Positions 8,868 to 18,175 of a DNA stretch of 55,213 bases are shown here, in pieces. Every line of letters begins with the position of its first letter. The stretch's first letter is position 1. Source of the DNA: Candidatus Segetimicrobium genomatis (GTDB lineage: Bacteria > Sysuimicrobiota > Sysuimicrobiia > Sysuimicrobiales > Segetimicrobiaceae); NCBI GenBank assembly GCA_005882275.1, contig VBAK01000151.1:1-55213 (forward strand), read 5' to 3'. A program made the position numbers and the translations under genes. The notes beneath the pieces were generated by a model, which was given only the letters and a program-made list of their open reading frames with translations, was not told the DNA's origin and searched no databases.

Positions 8868-9506
8868 ATGCCGCGAACCAAGGGCAAGGGGAAAGGCAAA
8901 GGGGGCAAGATCCGGGGGAAGCTCCGGAAGCTCGAGCCACCACCAGCGCCAAAACCGGCGAACCTCGAGTACCTGCACCGGCGCGTCAATGCCGAGACCG
9001 TCAACCTGACGACGGAACGGGCGATCTGGATCAACCGCGTGGCCAAAGTGACCAAGGGGGCCAAGCGGTTCAACTTCAGCGCGCTCGTCGTCGTCGGCGA
9101 CGAGCACGGCCACGTCGGGATCGGGCTCGGCAAGGCGGGGGAAGTCCCCGATGCGATCCGCAAGGGGACCGAGGATGCGAAGAAAAACCTGATGGCGGTG
9201 TCGCTCAACGGCACCACGGTCCACCATGAGATCGTGTCGGACTTCGGCGCCGCCAAGGTCATGCTGCGCCCGGCCGCCCGGGGGACCGGGGTCATCGCCG
9301 GCGGACCGGTGCGGGCGGTGCTGGAGGCCGCCGGGGTGAAGGATATCCTCACCAAGTCGCTCGGCAGCAACAATCCCATCAACCAGGCCCGGGCGACCCT
9401 CAAGGGGATGCTGGATATCCGCGATCCCCGCGAGGTGGCCGCGCAGCGGCACAAGACGATTCAGGACCTGCTCGGCCGGAGGGCGGCGCAGTGGCAGGGC
9501 GCGTAA
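8868..9506 (+). CDS. rpsE: 30S ribosomal protein S5
   Basis: S5 is involved in decoding fidelity. Conserved segments are [20 protein letters not shown] and [18 protein letters not shown]. The 212 residues exceed the common 165-170 because of a Lys/Gly-rich N-terminal tail of about 40 residues. The ATG follows AGGGGG. The end overlaps rpmD by 16 bases. Confidence 0.97.
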   Translation: MPRTKGKGKGKGGKIRGKLRKLEPPPAPKPANLEYLHRRVNAETVNLTTERAIWINRVAKVTKGAKRFNFSALVVVGDEHGHVGIGLGKAGEVPDAIRKGTEDAKKNLMAVSLNGTTVHHEIVSDFGAAKVMLRPAARGTGVIAGGPVRAVLEAAGVKDILTKSLGSNNPINQARATLKGMLDIRDPREVAAQRHKTIQDLLGRRAAQWQGA

Positions 9507-9748
9507 AGGCCAAGGGAGCGCCCGGCGCCTCCGCCGCGGGCCGGACGGGTCCGGTCCGGCGGGTGAGGGTGACGCTGCGCCGCAGCCTGATCGGACGGCC
9601 GGCGACCCAGCGGAGGATCATCTCGGCGCTCGGCCTGCGGCGGATGGGGTCGGCGCGGGAGCACTCGTTGTCGCCCTCGGTGACCGGCGCGCTCAAGCGG
9701 GTCGGGCACCTGGTGTCGATCGAAGAGGTGGATCATGCGGCTCGGTGA
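9491..9748 (+). CDS. rpmD: 50S ribosomal protein L30
   Basis: L30 is a small 50S protein absent from some phyla. The core [20 protein letters not shown] continues to an [20 protein letters not shown] segment typical of L30. The GTG start lies inside the rpsE end (16-base overlap) and gives 85 residues, about 25 more than usual, as a basic N-terminal tail. It overlaps rplO by 14 bases. Confidence 0.95.
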   Translation: MAGRVKAKGAPGASAAGRTGPVRRVRVTLRRSLIGRPATQRRIISALGLRRMGSAREHSLSPSVTGALKRVGHLVSIEEVDHAAR

Positions 9749-10199
9749 ACTCAAGCCGCCCCGCGGCGCCCGCCGTCGCAAGCGCCGCGTCGGGCGCGGG
9801 GGCTCCTCCGGCCGGGGGAACACCGCGGGCCGCGGCGCCAAGGGCCAGAAGGCGCGAAGCGGAGGGCAGACCCGGCCGGGATTCGAGGGAGGACAGCTCC
9901 CCCTGGTGAAGCGGATCCCCTACCGGCGGGGCGTCCGCGGCGCGGGAAGCAATATGACCGGAGGGCCCCCGCATTCGAGGATGGGGGTCGTCAACGTCGG
10001 CCGGCTGAGCGTGTTCCCGGCCGGAAGCGAAGTCACCCCCGATACGCTCAGGCAGGCCCGGCTCGTGCGGGAGGACCGGGTGAAGATCCTCGGGAGCGGT
10101 GAGCTGCCGCACGCCCTGGTGGTCAAGGCCCACGCCTTCAGCAAAGGGGCGCGGGCGCGCATCGAGGCCGCCGGCGGGCGCTCCGAGGTGCTGGCATGA
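9735..10199 (+). CDS. rplO: 50S ribosomal protein L15
   Basis: L15 is a late-assembly 50S protein. The N-terminal half shows RRKRRVGRGGSSGRGNTAGR and KGQKARSGG, the classic Gly/Arg-rich L15 start. The C-terminal half has the LVVKAHAFSKGARARIEAAG fold segment. It has 154 residues, is coupled to rpmD by overlap, and its stop overlaps secY by 4 bases. Confidence 0.97.
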   Translation: MRLGELKPPRGARRRKRRVGRGGSSGRGNTAGRGAKGQKARSGGQTRPGFEGGQLPLVKRIPYRRGVRGAGSNMTGGPPHSRMGVVNVGRLSVFPAGSEVTPDTLRQARLVREDRVKILGSGELPHALVVKAHAFSKGARARIEAAGGRSEVLA

Positions 10200-11464
10200 T
10201 TCCGGGGCTCACCAACATCATCCGGATCCCGGATCTCCGCCGGAAGTTCCTGTTCACGATCGGCATGCTGGCGATCTTCCGGTTGGGGTCGCACATCCCG
10301 GTGCCGGGGGTCGATGTCGCGCGCCTTCAGTCCATCTTCAGCCAGCAGGGGAACGTGTTCGGGTTCATCGATCTGTTCGTGGGCGGGGCGCTCTCCCGGT
10401 TCGCCCTCTTTGCGCTGGGGGTCTTCCCCTACATCACCGCCTCGATCATCTTCAGCCTGCTCGAAGTCGTCTTCCCCCGCCTGAAGGAGATCCACCGGGA
10501 GGAGGGGGAAGCCGGGCGGCGCCGGATCGGGCAGTACACGCTCTACCTCTCGGTGTTCCTCGCCGTGATCCAGGCCATCGGCCAGACCATCCTGATCCGC
10601 AACCTCGGCGCGCTCCCCGACGCCCGGCCGCTCGTCTTCGGGGAGGTCGTCACCACCTTGGTGGCGGGGACCATGGTGCTGACCTGGATGGGATCGATCA
10701 TGACCGAGTACGGGATCGGGAACGGCGTCTCGCTCCTGATCTTCGGGGGCATCGTCGCCCGGCTGCCCAACCAGCTCAAGCAGACGGTCGCGCTGGCGCG
10801 GGTGGGCGAGTCCTCGGTGCTGTTTGCGCTCTTCGACATCGCCATGATCCTGGCCAGCATCGTCCTGGTCATCTTCGTGACGCAGGCCGTGCGCAAGGTC
10901 CCGATCCAGTACGCCAAGCGGATCGTGGGGCGCCGGATGGTGGGGGGACAGACGACGCACCTGCCGATCCGGATCGCGTCGGCCGGGGTCATCCCCATCA
11001 TCTTTGCCATCTCGGTCCTGCAGTTCCCCCAGACGGTCGCGCAGTTCTCCGCCTGGCCGTGGCTGCAGCGCATCGGGAACGCGTTGAGCATCAACAATGC
11101 CCTCGGGGCGGCGCTCTACTTCATCCTGATCATCGTGTTCACGTACTTCTACACGGCCGTCAGCTTCGATCCCGACGACGTCTCCGACAACATCAAGAAG
11201 TACGGCGGGTTCGTCCCCGGGATCCGCCCCGGCCGCCCGACCACCGAGTTCCTGACCAGGATCCTCGAGCGGCTGACCCTGGTCGGCGCGATCTTCCTCG
11301 GCCTGATCGCCGTGGGGCCGATCGCCCTGGGGCGCTTTACCGGACAGCTGACCCTCTACCTCGCCGGCACGTCGCTCCTCATCGTCGTGGGCGTGGCCCT
11401 GGAGACGATGAAGCAGATCGAAGCGTACGTGCTGATGCGTCACTACGAAGGCTTCATGAAGTGA
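10196..11464 (+). CDS. secY: Protein translocase subunit SecY
   Basis: SecY is the channel of the Sec translocon for protein export and membrane insertion. The 422-residue product has ten predicted membrane segments. It begins with IRIPDLRRKFLFTIGMLAIF and shows the family signature GSHIPVPGVD near residue 33. The conserved cytoplasmic loop FDPDDVSDNIKKYGGFVPGI and the RPGRPTTEFL motif are present. Its position after rplO is the standard spc-operon location. Confidence 0.98.
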   Translation: MIPGLTNIIRIPDLRRKFLFTIGMLAIFRLGSHIPVPGVDVARLQSIFSQQGNVFGFIDLFVGGALSRFALFALGVFPYITASIIFSLLEVVFPRLKEIHREEGEAGRRRIGQYTLYLSVFLAVIQAIGQTILIRNLGALPDARPLVFGEVVTTLVAGTMVLTWMGSIMTEYGIGNGVSLLIFGGIVARLPNQLKQTVALARVGESSVLFALFDIAMILASIVLVIFVTQAVRKVPIQYAKRIVGRRMVGGQTTHLPIRIASAGVIPIIFAISVLQFPQTVAQFSAWPWLQRIGNALSINNALGAALYFILIIVFTYFYTAVSFDPDDVSDNIKKYGGFVPGIRPGRPTTEFLTRILERLTLVGAIFLGLIAVGPIALGRFTGQLTLYLAGTSLLIVVGVALETMKQIEAYVLMRHYEGFMK

Positions 11465-12129
11465 AGACCCTGCATCTCGTGTTCATGGGTCCCCCCGGCG
11501 CCGGCAAGGGCACGCAGGCCGCCCTGTTCCACGAGCGCTACGGGCCCCCGCACGTGTCCACCGGCGACATGTTCCGGGTGGCGGTGCGCGACGGCACCGA
11601 CGTAGGGAGACGCGCGACCGAGTACATGCAGCGCGGGGACCTCGTGCCCGATGAGATCGTGGACGAGATCGTCCGGATCCGGCTGGCCCAACCGGACACC
11701 GCCCGCGGGGTCATCCTCGATGGCTATCCCCGGACGCTCCCGCAGGCCGACTATCTGGACGCCCTGCTGGCGGAGCGGGATCGCGGCCTGGATGCGGTCG
11801 TGTCCTTCGAGATCCACGAGGAGGTCCTGCTGCGCCGCCTGACGGGGCGGCGGGTGTGCCCCACCTGCGGAGCGATCTATCACCTGGGCAACAACCCCCC
11901 CAAGACGCCCGGCCGCTGCGACCTCGACGGCACGGCGCTGGTGCAGCGGAAGGACGACGCGCCGGACACCGTACTTCACCGGCTCCAGGTCTTCCGCCAG
12001 TGGACGGCACCCCTCGTGAACCACTACCGGAAGCGCGGGCTCTTCCTGGCGGTCGATGCGGAGCGGCCGGTCGAGGCGGTGCACGAGCAGATCCTCCAGT
12101 TCGTCAGGTCGCGGGCGGCCAGCCCATGA
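11461..12129 (+). CDS. adk: Adenylate kinase (zinc lid type)
   Basis: Interconverts ATP + AMP and 2 ADP. The start is a GTG overlapping the secY stop (GTGA). The P-loop GPPGAGKGT is at residues 10-18 and the AMP-site LDGYPRT at about 87-92. The lid carries Cys133, Cys136, Cys153 and Asp156, a CxxC-x16-CxxD zinc site seen in Gram-positive-type Adk. It has 222 residues. It lies between secY and map, as in Firmicutes-like operons. Confidence 0.97.
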   Translation: MKTLHLVFMGPPGAGKGTQAALFHERYGPPHVSTGDMFRVAVRDGTDVGRRATEYMQRGDLVPDEIVDEIVRIRLAQPDTARGVILDGYPRTLPQADYLDALLAERDRGLDAVVSFEIHEEVLLRRLTGRRVCPTCGAIYHLGNNPPKTPGRCDLDGTALVQRKDDAPDTVLHRLQVFRQWTAPLVNHYRKRGLFLAVDAERPVEAVHEQILQFVRSRAASP

Positions 12130-12890
12130 TCATGGTGAAGACGGCCACCGACCTGGCGGCGATGCGCCGCGCCGGGCAGGCCGCCGCCCAGGCCCTGCAG
12201 ATGGTCGTGGCGGCGGTGCGGCCGGGGGCGACGACGGCCCAACTGGACCGGATCGCGGAAGCCCGGATCCGCGAGCTCGGCGGAGAGCCGTCGTTCCTGG
12301 GCTACCGGGGGTTCCCGGCCAGCATCTGCACCTCGGTGAACGACGAGGTCGTGCACGGGATCCCGGGCCCGCGCCGGCTCGTCGAAGGGGAGATCATCAG
12401 CCTGGACCTGGGCGTGGTGCTCGACGGGTTCCACGGGGACCTGGCGGTGACGGTCCCCGTCGGGAGGGTGTCGCCGGCGGTCGCGCGGCTGCTCCGGGTC
12501 ACGGCGGAGGCCCTCGAGATCGGCATCCGCGCGATCCGGCCGGAGGGGCGCCTCGGGGACGTCGGCGCGGCGATCCAGCGATACGTCGAGCAGCACGGGT
12601 TCTCGGTGGTCCGCGAGTTCGCGGGGCACGGAATCGGCCGCAAGCTCCATGAGGACCCGCAGATCCCGAACTTCGGCAGCCCCGGCAACGGCGTCGTGCT
12701 CCGCCGGGGGATGACGCTCGCGATCGAGCCGATGGTCAACATGGGGACCTCGGAGGTCGTCATGGAAGCCGACGGGTGGACGGTGCGCACGCGGGACCAC
12801 AAGCCGTCGGCGCACTTCGAGCACACGGTGGCCGTGGGGGACGACGGGCCGATCGTCCTCACTAGACTTTCGCCCGATGAATCGGTATAA
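12126..12890 (+). CDS. map: Methionine aminopeptidase type I
   Basis: Removes the initiator methionine from nascent proteins. The metal ligands fit the family: Asp94 (ISLDLG), Asp105 (GFHGDLAV), His168 (GHGIG), Glu201 (AIEPM) and Glu232 (HFEHTV), with substrate-gating His77. It has 254 residues and lacks the zinc-finger N-terminal extension. The ATG overlaps the adk stop. The stop codon lies inside a promoter -10 element and overlaps the next start. Confidence 0.97.
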   Translation: MIMVKTATDLAAMRRAGQAAAQALQMVVAAVRPGATTAQLDRIAEARIRELGGEPSFLGYRGFPASICTSVNDEVVHGIPGPRRLVEGEIISLDLGVVLDGFHGDLAVTVPVGRVSPAVARLLRVTAEALEIGIRAIRPEGRLGDVGAAIQRYVEQHGFSVVREFAGHGIGRKLHEDPQIPNFGSPGNGVVLRRGMTLAIEPMVNMGTSEVVMEADGWTVRTRDHKPSAHFEHTVAVGDDGPIVLTRLSPDESV

Positions 12891-12891
12891 T
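12863..12891 (+). promoter_or_regulatory. Internal promoter before infA-rpmJ-rpsM cluster
   Basis: TAGACT at 12863-12868 and a perfect TATAAT at 12886-12891 are separated by 17 bases, the best sigma-70-type match seen inside the ribosomal cluster. It overlaps the end of map. Transcription would begin near 12898, which is after the ATG of the KOW gene at 12890. That start would then be served only by read-through mRNA, unless the TTG at 12902 is used. Confidence 0.6.
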
Positions 12892-13198
12892 GTTTCTTTG
12901 CTTGGTTGAGAAAGCGTCGACGCCGGATTTGCTGGGGCGGCTCGCCACGTCCCGCTTGGGGCGGGACGCGGGCGCCGTCTACGTGGTCATCGCGTCGGAA
13001 GCCCCGGGGGTCGTGCTCGTGGCGGACGGCCGGAGCCGCGGCGTCGCGCGTCCCAAGCGGAAGAACGTCAGACATCTCGAGTTCGGCGGAACGGCCCCGG
13101 CCGCCCTCGTGGAGAGGCTGGCGGGGGGGCAGCCGGTCACCGACGAGGACATCCGGGCGGCCATCAGCGCAGCCGCTCCCTCGGCGGCGGCGGAGTAG
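12890..13198 (+). CDS. KOW-domain RNA-binding protein (L14e/L6e-like)
   Basis: A 102-residue protein of the small KOW-containing family usually found between map and infA in Gram-positive-type bacteria. Supporting segments are GRLATSRLGRDAGAVYVVI and VLVADGRSRGVARPKRKNV, followed by HLEF. The exact role is not established; RNA or ribosome binding is inferred from the fold. The ATG overlaps the map stop, and a TTG at codon 5 is the alternative start if the internal promoter is used. Confidence 0.85.
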   Translation: MFLCLVEKASTPDLLGRLATSRLGRDAGAVYVVIASEAPGVVLVADGRSRGVARPKRKNVRHLEFGGTAPAALVERLAGGQPVTDEDIRAAISAAAPSAAAE

Positions 13199-13201
13199 CC
13201 G

Positions 13202-13420
13202 GTGGCCAAGAAGGATGTCATCGAGGTTGAGGGGACCGTGGTCGAAGTGCTCCCCAATGCGATGTTTCGCGTGGAGCTGTCGTCCGGGCACAAGGTGCTG
13301 GCCCATATTTCGGGCAAGATGCGGATCCACTTCATCCGCATCCTCCCCGGCGACCGCGTGAAGGTGGAACTCTCGCCCTACGATCCGACCCGAGGCCGGA
13401 TCACCTACCGGTTCCGGTAG
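13202..13420 (+). CDS. infA: Translation initiation factor IF-1
   Basis: IF-1 binds the 30S A site and assists initiation with IF-2 and IF-3. The 72-residue OB-fold protein is exactly family length. It shows [27 protein letters not shown] and the end GRITYRFR. It starts with GTG three bases after the preceding stop. Confidence 0.98.
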   Translation: MAKKDVIEVEGTVVEVLPNAMFRVELSSGHKVLAHISGKMRIHFIRILPGDRVKVELSPYDPTRGRITYRFR

Positions 13421-13449
13421 GGTGGGGCGGACATGAGAGGTGATGAGCC

Positions 13450-13563
13450 GTGAAGGTGCGGGCATCGGTCAAGCGCATCTGCGAGAAGTGCAAGATCGTC
13501 AAGCGGAGCAACCGCGTGATGGTGATCTGCGACAATCCCAAGCACAAGCAGAGGCAGGGCTAG
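13450..13563 (+). CDS. rpmJ: 50S ribosomal protein L36 (zinc type)
   Basis: A 37-codon gene. It reads [19 protein letters not shown] and ends with [11 protein letters not shown]. CxxC, then Cys and His, form the zinc knuckle of the C+ form of L36. The GTG start follows a TGATGAG sequence 29 bases after infA. It lies between infA and rpsM as expected. L36 stabilises a 23S rRNA junction near the factor-binding region. Confidence 0.97.
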   Translation: MKVRASVKRICEKCKIVKRSNRVMVICDNPKHKQRQG

Positions 13564-13581
13564 GATCCTAGGGAGGCACGG

Positions 13582-13986
13582 ATGGCGCGCATTGCCGGGG
13601 TAGATCTTCCGAGGGAGAAGCGGGTTCAGGTGGCCCTGAGCTATATCTATGGGATCGGGCGGAGTCGGGCAAACGAGATCCTCCAGATCACAGGCGTCAA
13701 CCCCGATACCCGCGTGCGGAGCCTCACCGACGAAGAGGTCACCCGCCTGCGCGAGGTGATCGACCGCAACTACAAGGTTGAAGGCGACCTGCGCCGGGAC
13801 GTGGCGATGGACATCCGGCGCCTGATCGAGATCGGCTCCTACCGGGGCCAGCGGCACCGGAAGGGGCTTCCGGTGCGGGGCCAGCGGACCCGCACGAACG
13901 CGCGCACCCGCAAGGGCCCGCGCAAGACCGTCGGCCGGGTGAAGGCGGCGAAGGCCCCGGCGGGGCCGGCCGCGGCTTCGGCCTAG
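13582..13986 (+). CDS. rpsM: 30S ribosomal protein S13
   Basis: S13 bridges the 30S head to the 50S and contacts P-site tRNA. It begins with [20 protein letters not shown] and contains [20 protein letters not shown] before KGPRKTVG. It has 134 residues, slightly over the norm because of an Ala-rich tail. The ATG follows TAGGGAGG. It is the first gene of the alpha operon part. Confidence 0.98.
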   Translation: MARIAGVDLPREKRVQVALSYIYGIGRSRANEILQITGVNPDTRVRSLTDEEVTRLREVIDRNYKVEGDLRRDVAMDIRRLIEIGSYRGQRHRKGLPVRGQRTRTNARTRKGPRKTVGRVKAAKAPAGPAAASA

Positions 13987-14034
13987 CGGCGGGCGGCGGT
14001 CGGGGCGAGCGGCACTGGACCACAGGAGGGGAGC

Positions 14035-14421
14035 ATGGCGCAGGGGGCACGCGGCAAGCGCAAGGAAAAGAAGAATGTGCCGGCGGGCATCGCCCACATC
14101 CAGTCCACGTTCAACAATACCGTCGTGACGATCAGCGACCTCCAGGGCAACGTCTTGGCGTGGGCGAGCGCGGGGACGTCGGGGTTCAAAGGGTCCCGCA
14201 AAGGGACGCCCTTTGCCGCGGGCCTCGCGGCAGAGAACGCCGCGCGCAAGGCGATGGAGCAGGGCGTGCGCCAGGTCGAAGTCTACGTCAAGGGACCGGG
14301 CGCCGGGCGCGAGGCCGCGATCCGCTCGCTCCAGGCGGCCGGGCTGGAAGTCAACCTGATCAAGGATGTCACGCCCATTCCGCACAATGGCTGCCGGCCG
14401 CCCAAGCGGCGGCGGGTGTAA
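14035..14421 (+). CDS. rpsK: 30S ribosomal protein S11
   Basis: S11 is part of the 30S platform near the Shine-Dalgarno helix. At 128 residues it has normal length. Diagnostic segments are [33 protein letters not shown], and the C-terminal [15 protein letters not shown]. It starts at ATG after ACAGGAGGGGAG, a strong ribosome-binding site. Confidence 0.98.
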   Translation: MAQGARGKRKEKKNVPAGIAHIQSTFNNTVVTISDLQGNVLAWASAGTSGFKGSRKGTPFAAGLAAENAARKAMEQGVRQVEVYVKGPGAGREAAIRSLQAAGLEVNLIKDVTPIPHNGCRPPKRRRV

Positions 14422-14431
14422 AGGAGGGCTC

Positions 14432-15058
14432 ATGGGACGGTACCACGACGCCGTCTGCCGGCTCTGCCGCAGAGAGGGCATGAAGCTGTACCTGAAAGGG
14501 GAGAAGTGCTACACCGACAAATGCCCGGTGTCCAAGGACACGACGCCCCCGGGGATGCACGGGCCGAGCCGGCGGAAGCCGTCGGACTTTGCGGTGCGCC
14601 TCCGCGAGAAGCAGCGGCTGCGGCGGTTTTACGGCGTGTTTGAGGCGCAGTTCAAGCGGTACGTCCAGGACGCGTCGCGCACCAAGGGCGTCACCGGCAC
14701 GCAACTGCTGCAGATCCTGGAGACCCGGCTCGACAACCTCGTCTACCGCCTGGGCCTCGGGGCCAGCCGGAAGGAGGCCCGCCAGCTCATCGTCCACGGC
14801 CATGTCGTCGTAAACAACCGCCGGGTGACGAGCCCGGGCTACCTCGCCAAGGCGGGCGCGACCGTCGCCGTCGCCCCGGGGAGCCGCGACCTCCCGAAGT
14901 TTAAGGCGCTCGCGGGCCAGACACCGGCCCACGGGATGCCGGCGTGGCTGGAGTTCAACGCCGAGAGGCTGGAAGGGCGGGTGCTGACGCTCCCCTCTCG
15001 GGAAGAGATCGATGCGCCCGTGCAAGAGCAGTTGATCGTCGAATACTACTCGAGGTAA
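14432..15058 (+). CDS. rpsD: 30S ribosomal protein S4 (zinc type)
   Basis: S4 is a primary assembly protein of the 30S body. The start follows AAAGGAGGGCTC and gives [20 protein letters not shown]. Four cysteines (9, 12, 26, 31) form the zinc site of C+ S4. The S4 RNA-binding domain with [19 protein letters not shown] lies at about residues 98-116. At 208 residues it is full length. In E. coli S4 represses the alpha operon; that is unproven here. Confidence 0.98.
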   Translation: MGRYHDAVCRLCRREGMKLYLKGEKCYTDKCPVSKDTTPPGMHGPSRRKPSDFAVRLREKQRLRRFYGVFEAQFKRYVQDASRTKGVTGTQLLQILETRLDNLVYRLGLGASRKEARQLIVHGHVVVNNRRVTSPGYLAKAGATVAVAPGSRDLPKFKALAGQTPAHGMPAWLEFNAERLEGRVLTLPSREEIDAPVQEQLIVEYYSR

Positions 15059-15063
15059 CGGAG

Positions 15064-16065
15064 ATGATGGAGCGAGACACGGTCACGGCGGGGCCTGTGG
15101 TGCGTGCACCAAACAGGGGGTTGGCGGACGTGTGGGAGACCACAAAGCCCAAGATCGAGTACGCGGAACTCTCTGATACCTACGGCAAGTTTATCGTCGA
15201 GCCGCTGGAGCGTGGGTTTGGGGTGACCCTGGGCAACGCGCTCCGGCGGGTCCTCCTGTCCTCCATCTCCGGCGCGGCGGTGACCTCGGTGAGGATCGAA
15301 AGCGTCCTGCACGAGTTCTCGACGATCCCGGGGGTCGTGGAGGACGTGACGCAGGTCATCCTCAACCTGAAGGAACTGTCCTTGAAGCTGCACAGCGACA
15401 AGCCCAAGCTCCTGCGTCTGGATGTCCGCGGCAAGAAGGATGTGCTCGCCGGCGATCTGCAGCCCGATGCGGAGGTCGAGATCCTCAACCCCGACCTGCA
15501 CATCGCCACCCTGGACGGGAAGAACGCGCATCTGGCCATGGAGCTCGTCGTGGAGCGCGGCAAGGGGTACGTCCCGGCGGAACGGCACCGCAAGAGCGAG
15601 CACGTCATCGGTGTGATCCCCGTCGATTCGGTCTTCTCGCCGATTCAGAAGGTCAACTACGTCGTCGAGGATACCCGGGTGGGGCACGCCGCCGACTATG
15701 ACCGGCTGGTGCTGGAGGTCTGGACCGACGGCAGCATCCGGCCGGAGGAAGCGCTGCAGGAATCCGCCCGGCTGCTCATCGACTGCTTCCGCCTCTTCGT
15801 GGGCACCGCGGTCGGTCCCGAGATCGTGGTGGGCCCGCAAACGGACGAGACGAGCAAGATCGCGTCGATGCCGATCGAGGAGCTCGACCTTTCCGTCCGG
15901 CCGTACAACTGCCTGAAGCGCGCGGGGATCAACACCCTGGGCGATCTGCTCCAGAAGACCGAAGACGAAGTCGTCAACGTGAAAAACTTCGGCCGGAAGT
16001 CGCTGGACGAAGTGAAGGAGAAGCTCGCCGGGCTCGGCCTGGAGCTGCGGCGGAGGGGAGCCTGA
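15064..16065 (+). CDS. rpoA: DNA-directed RNA polymerase subunit alpha
   Basis: The alpha subunit dimerises to start polymerase assembly, and its C-terminal domain contacts activators and UP elements. The N-terminal domain shows [20 protein letters not shown] and [17 protein letters not shown]. The C-terminal domain has helix-hairpin-helix motifs ([33 protein letters not shown]). It has 333 residues. The start is one of two adjacent ATGs (15064 or 15067). It overlaps rplQ by 1 base. Confidence 0.98.
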   Translation: MMERDTVTAGPVVRAPNRGLADVWETTKPKIEYAELSDTYGKFIVEPLERGFGVTLGNALRRVLLSSISGAAVTSVRIESVLHEFSTIPGVVEDVTQVILNLKELSLKLHSDKPKLLRLDVRGKKDVLAGDLQPDAEVEILNPDLHIATLDGKNAHLAMELVVERGKGYVPAERHRKSEHVIGVIPVDSVFSPIQKVNYVVEDTRVGHAADYDRLVLEVWTDGSIRPEEALQESARLLIDCFRLFVGTAVGPEIVVGPQTDETSKIASMPIEELDLSVRPYNCLKRAGINTLGDLLQKTEDEVVNVKNFGRKSLDEVKEKLAGLGLELRRRGA

Positions 16066-16418
16066 TGACGCTCGGCCAGCGGGGGCGGCGCCTGAATCGG
16101 GACAGCGGCGCCCGGATGGCCCTGTTTCGGGGGCTGGTCACGGCCCTGATCGTCCGGGAGCGGATCGCCACCACGGAGGCGAAGGCCAAGGAGGCCAAGA
16201 AGGTCGCGGACCGGGTGATTGACCTGGCGCTGCGCAGCGATCTGCACGCCCGGCGGCAGCTGTCGACGATCGTGCCCGACCGCACGGTGCTCCGGCGGCT
16301 CGTGGGGACCATCGCGCCCCGGTACCAGAAGGGACGCGGAGGGTATACCCGGATCATCCGGACGGGTCCCCGGCGAGGCGATGCGGCGCCCATGGCCCTG
16401 CTCGAACTCGTGAAGTAG
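16065..16418 (+). CDS. rplQ: 50S ribosomal protein L17
   Basis: L17 lies near the tunnel exit. The 117-residue product starts TLGQRGRRLNRDSGARMALF, close to the family motif. It continues through IVRERIATTEAKAKEAKKVA and ends with MALLELVK. It overlaps the rpoA stop (TGATG) and closes the alpha operon. The transporter genes follow after 45 bases without an evident terminator. Confidence 0.98.
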   Translation: MTLGQRGRRLNRDSGARMALFRGLVTALIVRERIATTEAKAKEAKKVADRVIDLALRSDLHARRQLSTIVPDRTVLRRLVGTIAPRYQKGRGGYTRIIRTGPRRGDAAPMALLELVK

Positions 16419-16463
16419 CAGCCGGGCCGGGCTCCCGGCGGTCGAACCTCTCAGAGGTTCAGC

Positions 16464-17306
16464 ATGGTCCCCCCCTTGATCACGGTCCGGGACCTCCACC
16501 ACACCTACCGCTCGGGCACAGGAAGCGATACCCCGGCGCTCCAGGGCCTCGATCTCGACATCTACCCGGGGGAGTGCCTCGCCATCATCGGAGGCAACGG
16601 GTCCGGGAAGAGCACGCTCGCCAAGCACCTCAACGGCCTCCTGGTCCCCACCTCGGGCGAAGTGCGCGTCGACGGGATCGACACGCGCGATCCGGAGGCG
16701 GTCTGGCAGGTGCGGCAGCGCGTCGGGATGGTGTTCGAGAACCCGGACAACCAGATCGTCGCGGCCGTGGTTGAGGAAGACGTCGCGTTTGGGTGCGAAA
16801 ATCTCGGGCTTCCCCCGGCCGAGATCCGCGACCGCGTCGACCGCTCGCTGCGGGCCGTCGGGCTCGAATCCGTCCGCCGTCACCAGCCCCATCAGCTCTC
16901 CGGCGGCCAGAAGCAGCGCGTCGCGATCGCCGGGGTGCTGGCCATGCGGCCGCGGTGCCTGGTGCTCGACGAGGCCACGTCCATGCTCGACCCCGAGGGG
17001 CAGCGGGAGGTGCTGGGGACGGCGCTCAGGCTGAGCCGCCAGGAGGGGCTGGCGCTCGTCCTCATCACCCACTGGATGGAGGAAGCCGCCCAGGCGGACC
17101 GGGTCCTGGTGCTGGCCCAGGGGCGGATCGTCCTCCAGGGGTCTCCGGCAGAGATCTTCAGCCGCGGGAGCGCCCTGGCCCGCCTCCACCTCGAGCCGCC
17201 GGAGGCCGCGACCCTCGCGGGCGAACTGGCCGCCGCGGGGCTGCCTGTTCCTCCCGGGGTGATCACCATCGACCAGTTGGTCGAGATCCTGGCGCCGCCT
17301 CCGTGA
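16464..17306 (+). CDS. ecfA1: ECF transporter ATPase A1
   Basis: One of two ATPases that energise group II ECF transporters for vitamins and metals. In 280 residues it has a Walker A GGNGSGKST (43-51), Q-loop region, signature LSGGQ (145-149) and Walker B LVLDEA (166-171), with an H-switch in ITHWMEEA. The order ecfA1-ecfA2-ecfT after rplQ is standard in Gram-positive-type genomes. No substrate-specific S component is encoded in this window, so the module presumably serves several S proteins encoded elsewhere. Confidence 0.95.
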   Translation: MVPPLITVRDLHHTYRSGTGSDTPALQGLDLDIYPGECLAIIGGNGSGKSTLAKHLNGLLVPTSGEVRVDGIDTRDPEAVWQVRQRVGMVFENPDNQIVAAVVEEDVAFGCENLGLPPAEIRDRVDRSLRAVGLESVRRHQPHQLSGGQKQRVAIAGVLAMRPRCLVLDEATSMLDPEGQREVLGTALRLSRQEGLALVLITHWMEEAAQADRVLVLAQGRIVLQGSPAEIFSRGSALARLHLEPPEAATLAGELAAAGLPVPPGVITIDQLVEILAPPP

Positions 17307-18175
17307 TCCGCTGCGAGCACCTCACCCACATCTACGGCCGCGGGACGCCGCTCCAGACCCAGGCGCTCACCGATGTCTCCCTCACCATCGCGGCGGGTGA
17401 ATTCGTCGGGATCATCGGCGCCACGGGCTCGGGCAAGTCGACGCTGGTGCAGCACTTCAACGCGCTGCTCCGCCCCACGGCGGGACACGTCTACCTCGAC
17501 GGCGGTGACCTCCACGCCCGCGGGGTGGACCGCCGGCGTGTCCGCCGGGAGGTCGGCCTGCTGTTCCAGTATCCCGAGCAGCAGCTCTTCGAAGAGACGG
17601 TCTCGGCGGACGTGGCGTTCGGCCCGCGAAACCTGGGGCTGGACGAAGACGAAGTCCAGATGCGGGTGCGCCGCGCCCTGACGCTGGTGGGCCTGGACCC
17701 GGATCGGTTCGGTCCCCGCTCGCCGTTCGAGCTCAGCGGGGGAGAGATGCGGCGGGCGGCGCTGGCCGGCGTCCTGTCGATGGAACCCCGCATGCTCATC
17801 CTCGACGAGCCGACGGCGGGCCTCGATCCCACGGGCCGCCGCGAGATCCTTGGACACGTCGGCCGGCTCCACCGCGAACGGGGGCTGGCCATCGTGCTGA
17901 TCACCCACAGCATGGACGCCGTGGCGCGCCTCGCCGGCCGCGTGCTCGTGCTGGACCGGGGGCGGCTCGTGGCCGAGGGGGGGCCCCGCGAGATCTTCGC
18001 CGACCCGGCCCGGCTCCAGGCCCTCGGGCTGGGGGTGCCGCAGATGACGCTGCTGGGGCAGCGGCTGCGGGAGCGCGGGCTGCCCGTCCGGCCCGATATC
18101 CTGACGGTGGCCGAAGCGCGAACCGCCGTCCTCGAGGCGCTGCGGGTGCGCGGCCGGAGCCATGGAGCTCTTTAA
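17303..18175 (+). CDS. ecfA2: ECF transporter ATPase A2
   Basis: The second ECF ATPase, 290 residues, starting at GTG overlapping the ecfA1 stop by 4 bases. Walker A GATGSGKST is near residue 40, the Q-loop is FQYPEQQLFEETV, the signature motif is LSGGE rather than LSGGQ, and Walker B is LILDEP. The FQYPEQQLF segment is typical of EcfA2. It forms a heterodimer with EcfA1 and couples to EcfT. It overlaps ecfT by 14 bases. Confidence 0.95.
   Translation: MIRCEHLTHIYGRGTPLQTQALTDVSLTIAAGEFVGIIGATGSGKSTLVQHFNALLRPTAGHVYLDGGDLHARGVDRRRVRREVGLLFQYPEQQLFEETVSADVAFGPRNLGLDEDEVQMRVRRALTLVGLDPDRFGPRSPFELSGGEMRRAALAGVLSMEPRMLILDEPTAGLDPTGRREILGHVGRLHRERGLAIVLITHSMDAVARLAGRVLVLDRGRLVAEGGPREIFADPARLQALGLGVPQMTLLGQRLRERGLPVRPDILTVAEARTAVLEALRVRGRSHGAL

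Noticed and set aside
9920..11443. Long minus-strand open frame (507 codons) opposite secY
   Set aside because: A shadow frame caused by high GC content. Its composition (Asp/Arg/His-rich) and the complete SecY on the other strand show it is not a gene. Many similar antisense frames over the ribosomal operons were discarded for the same reason.
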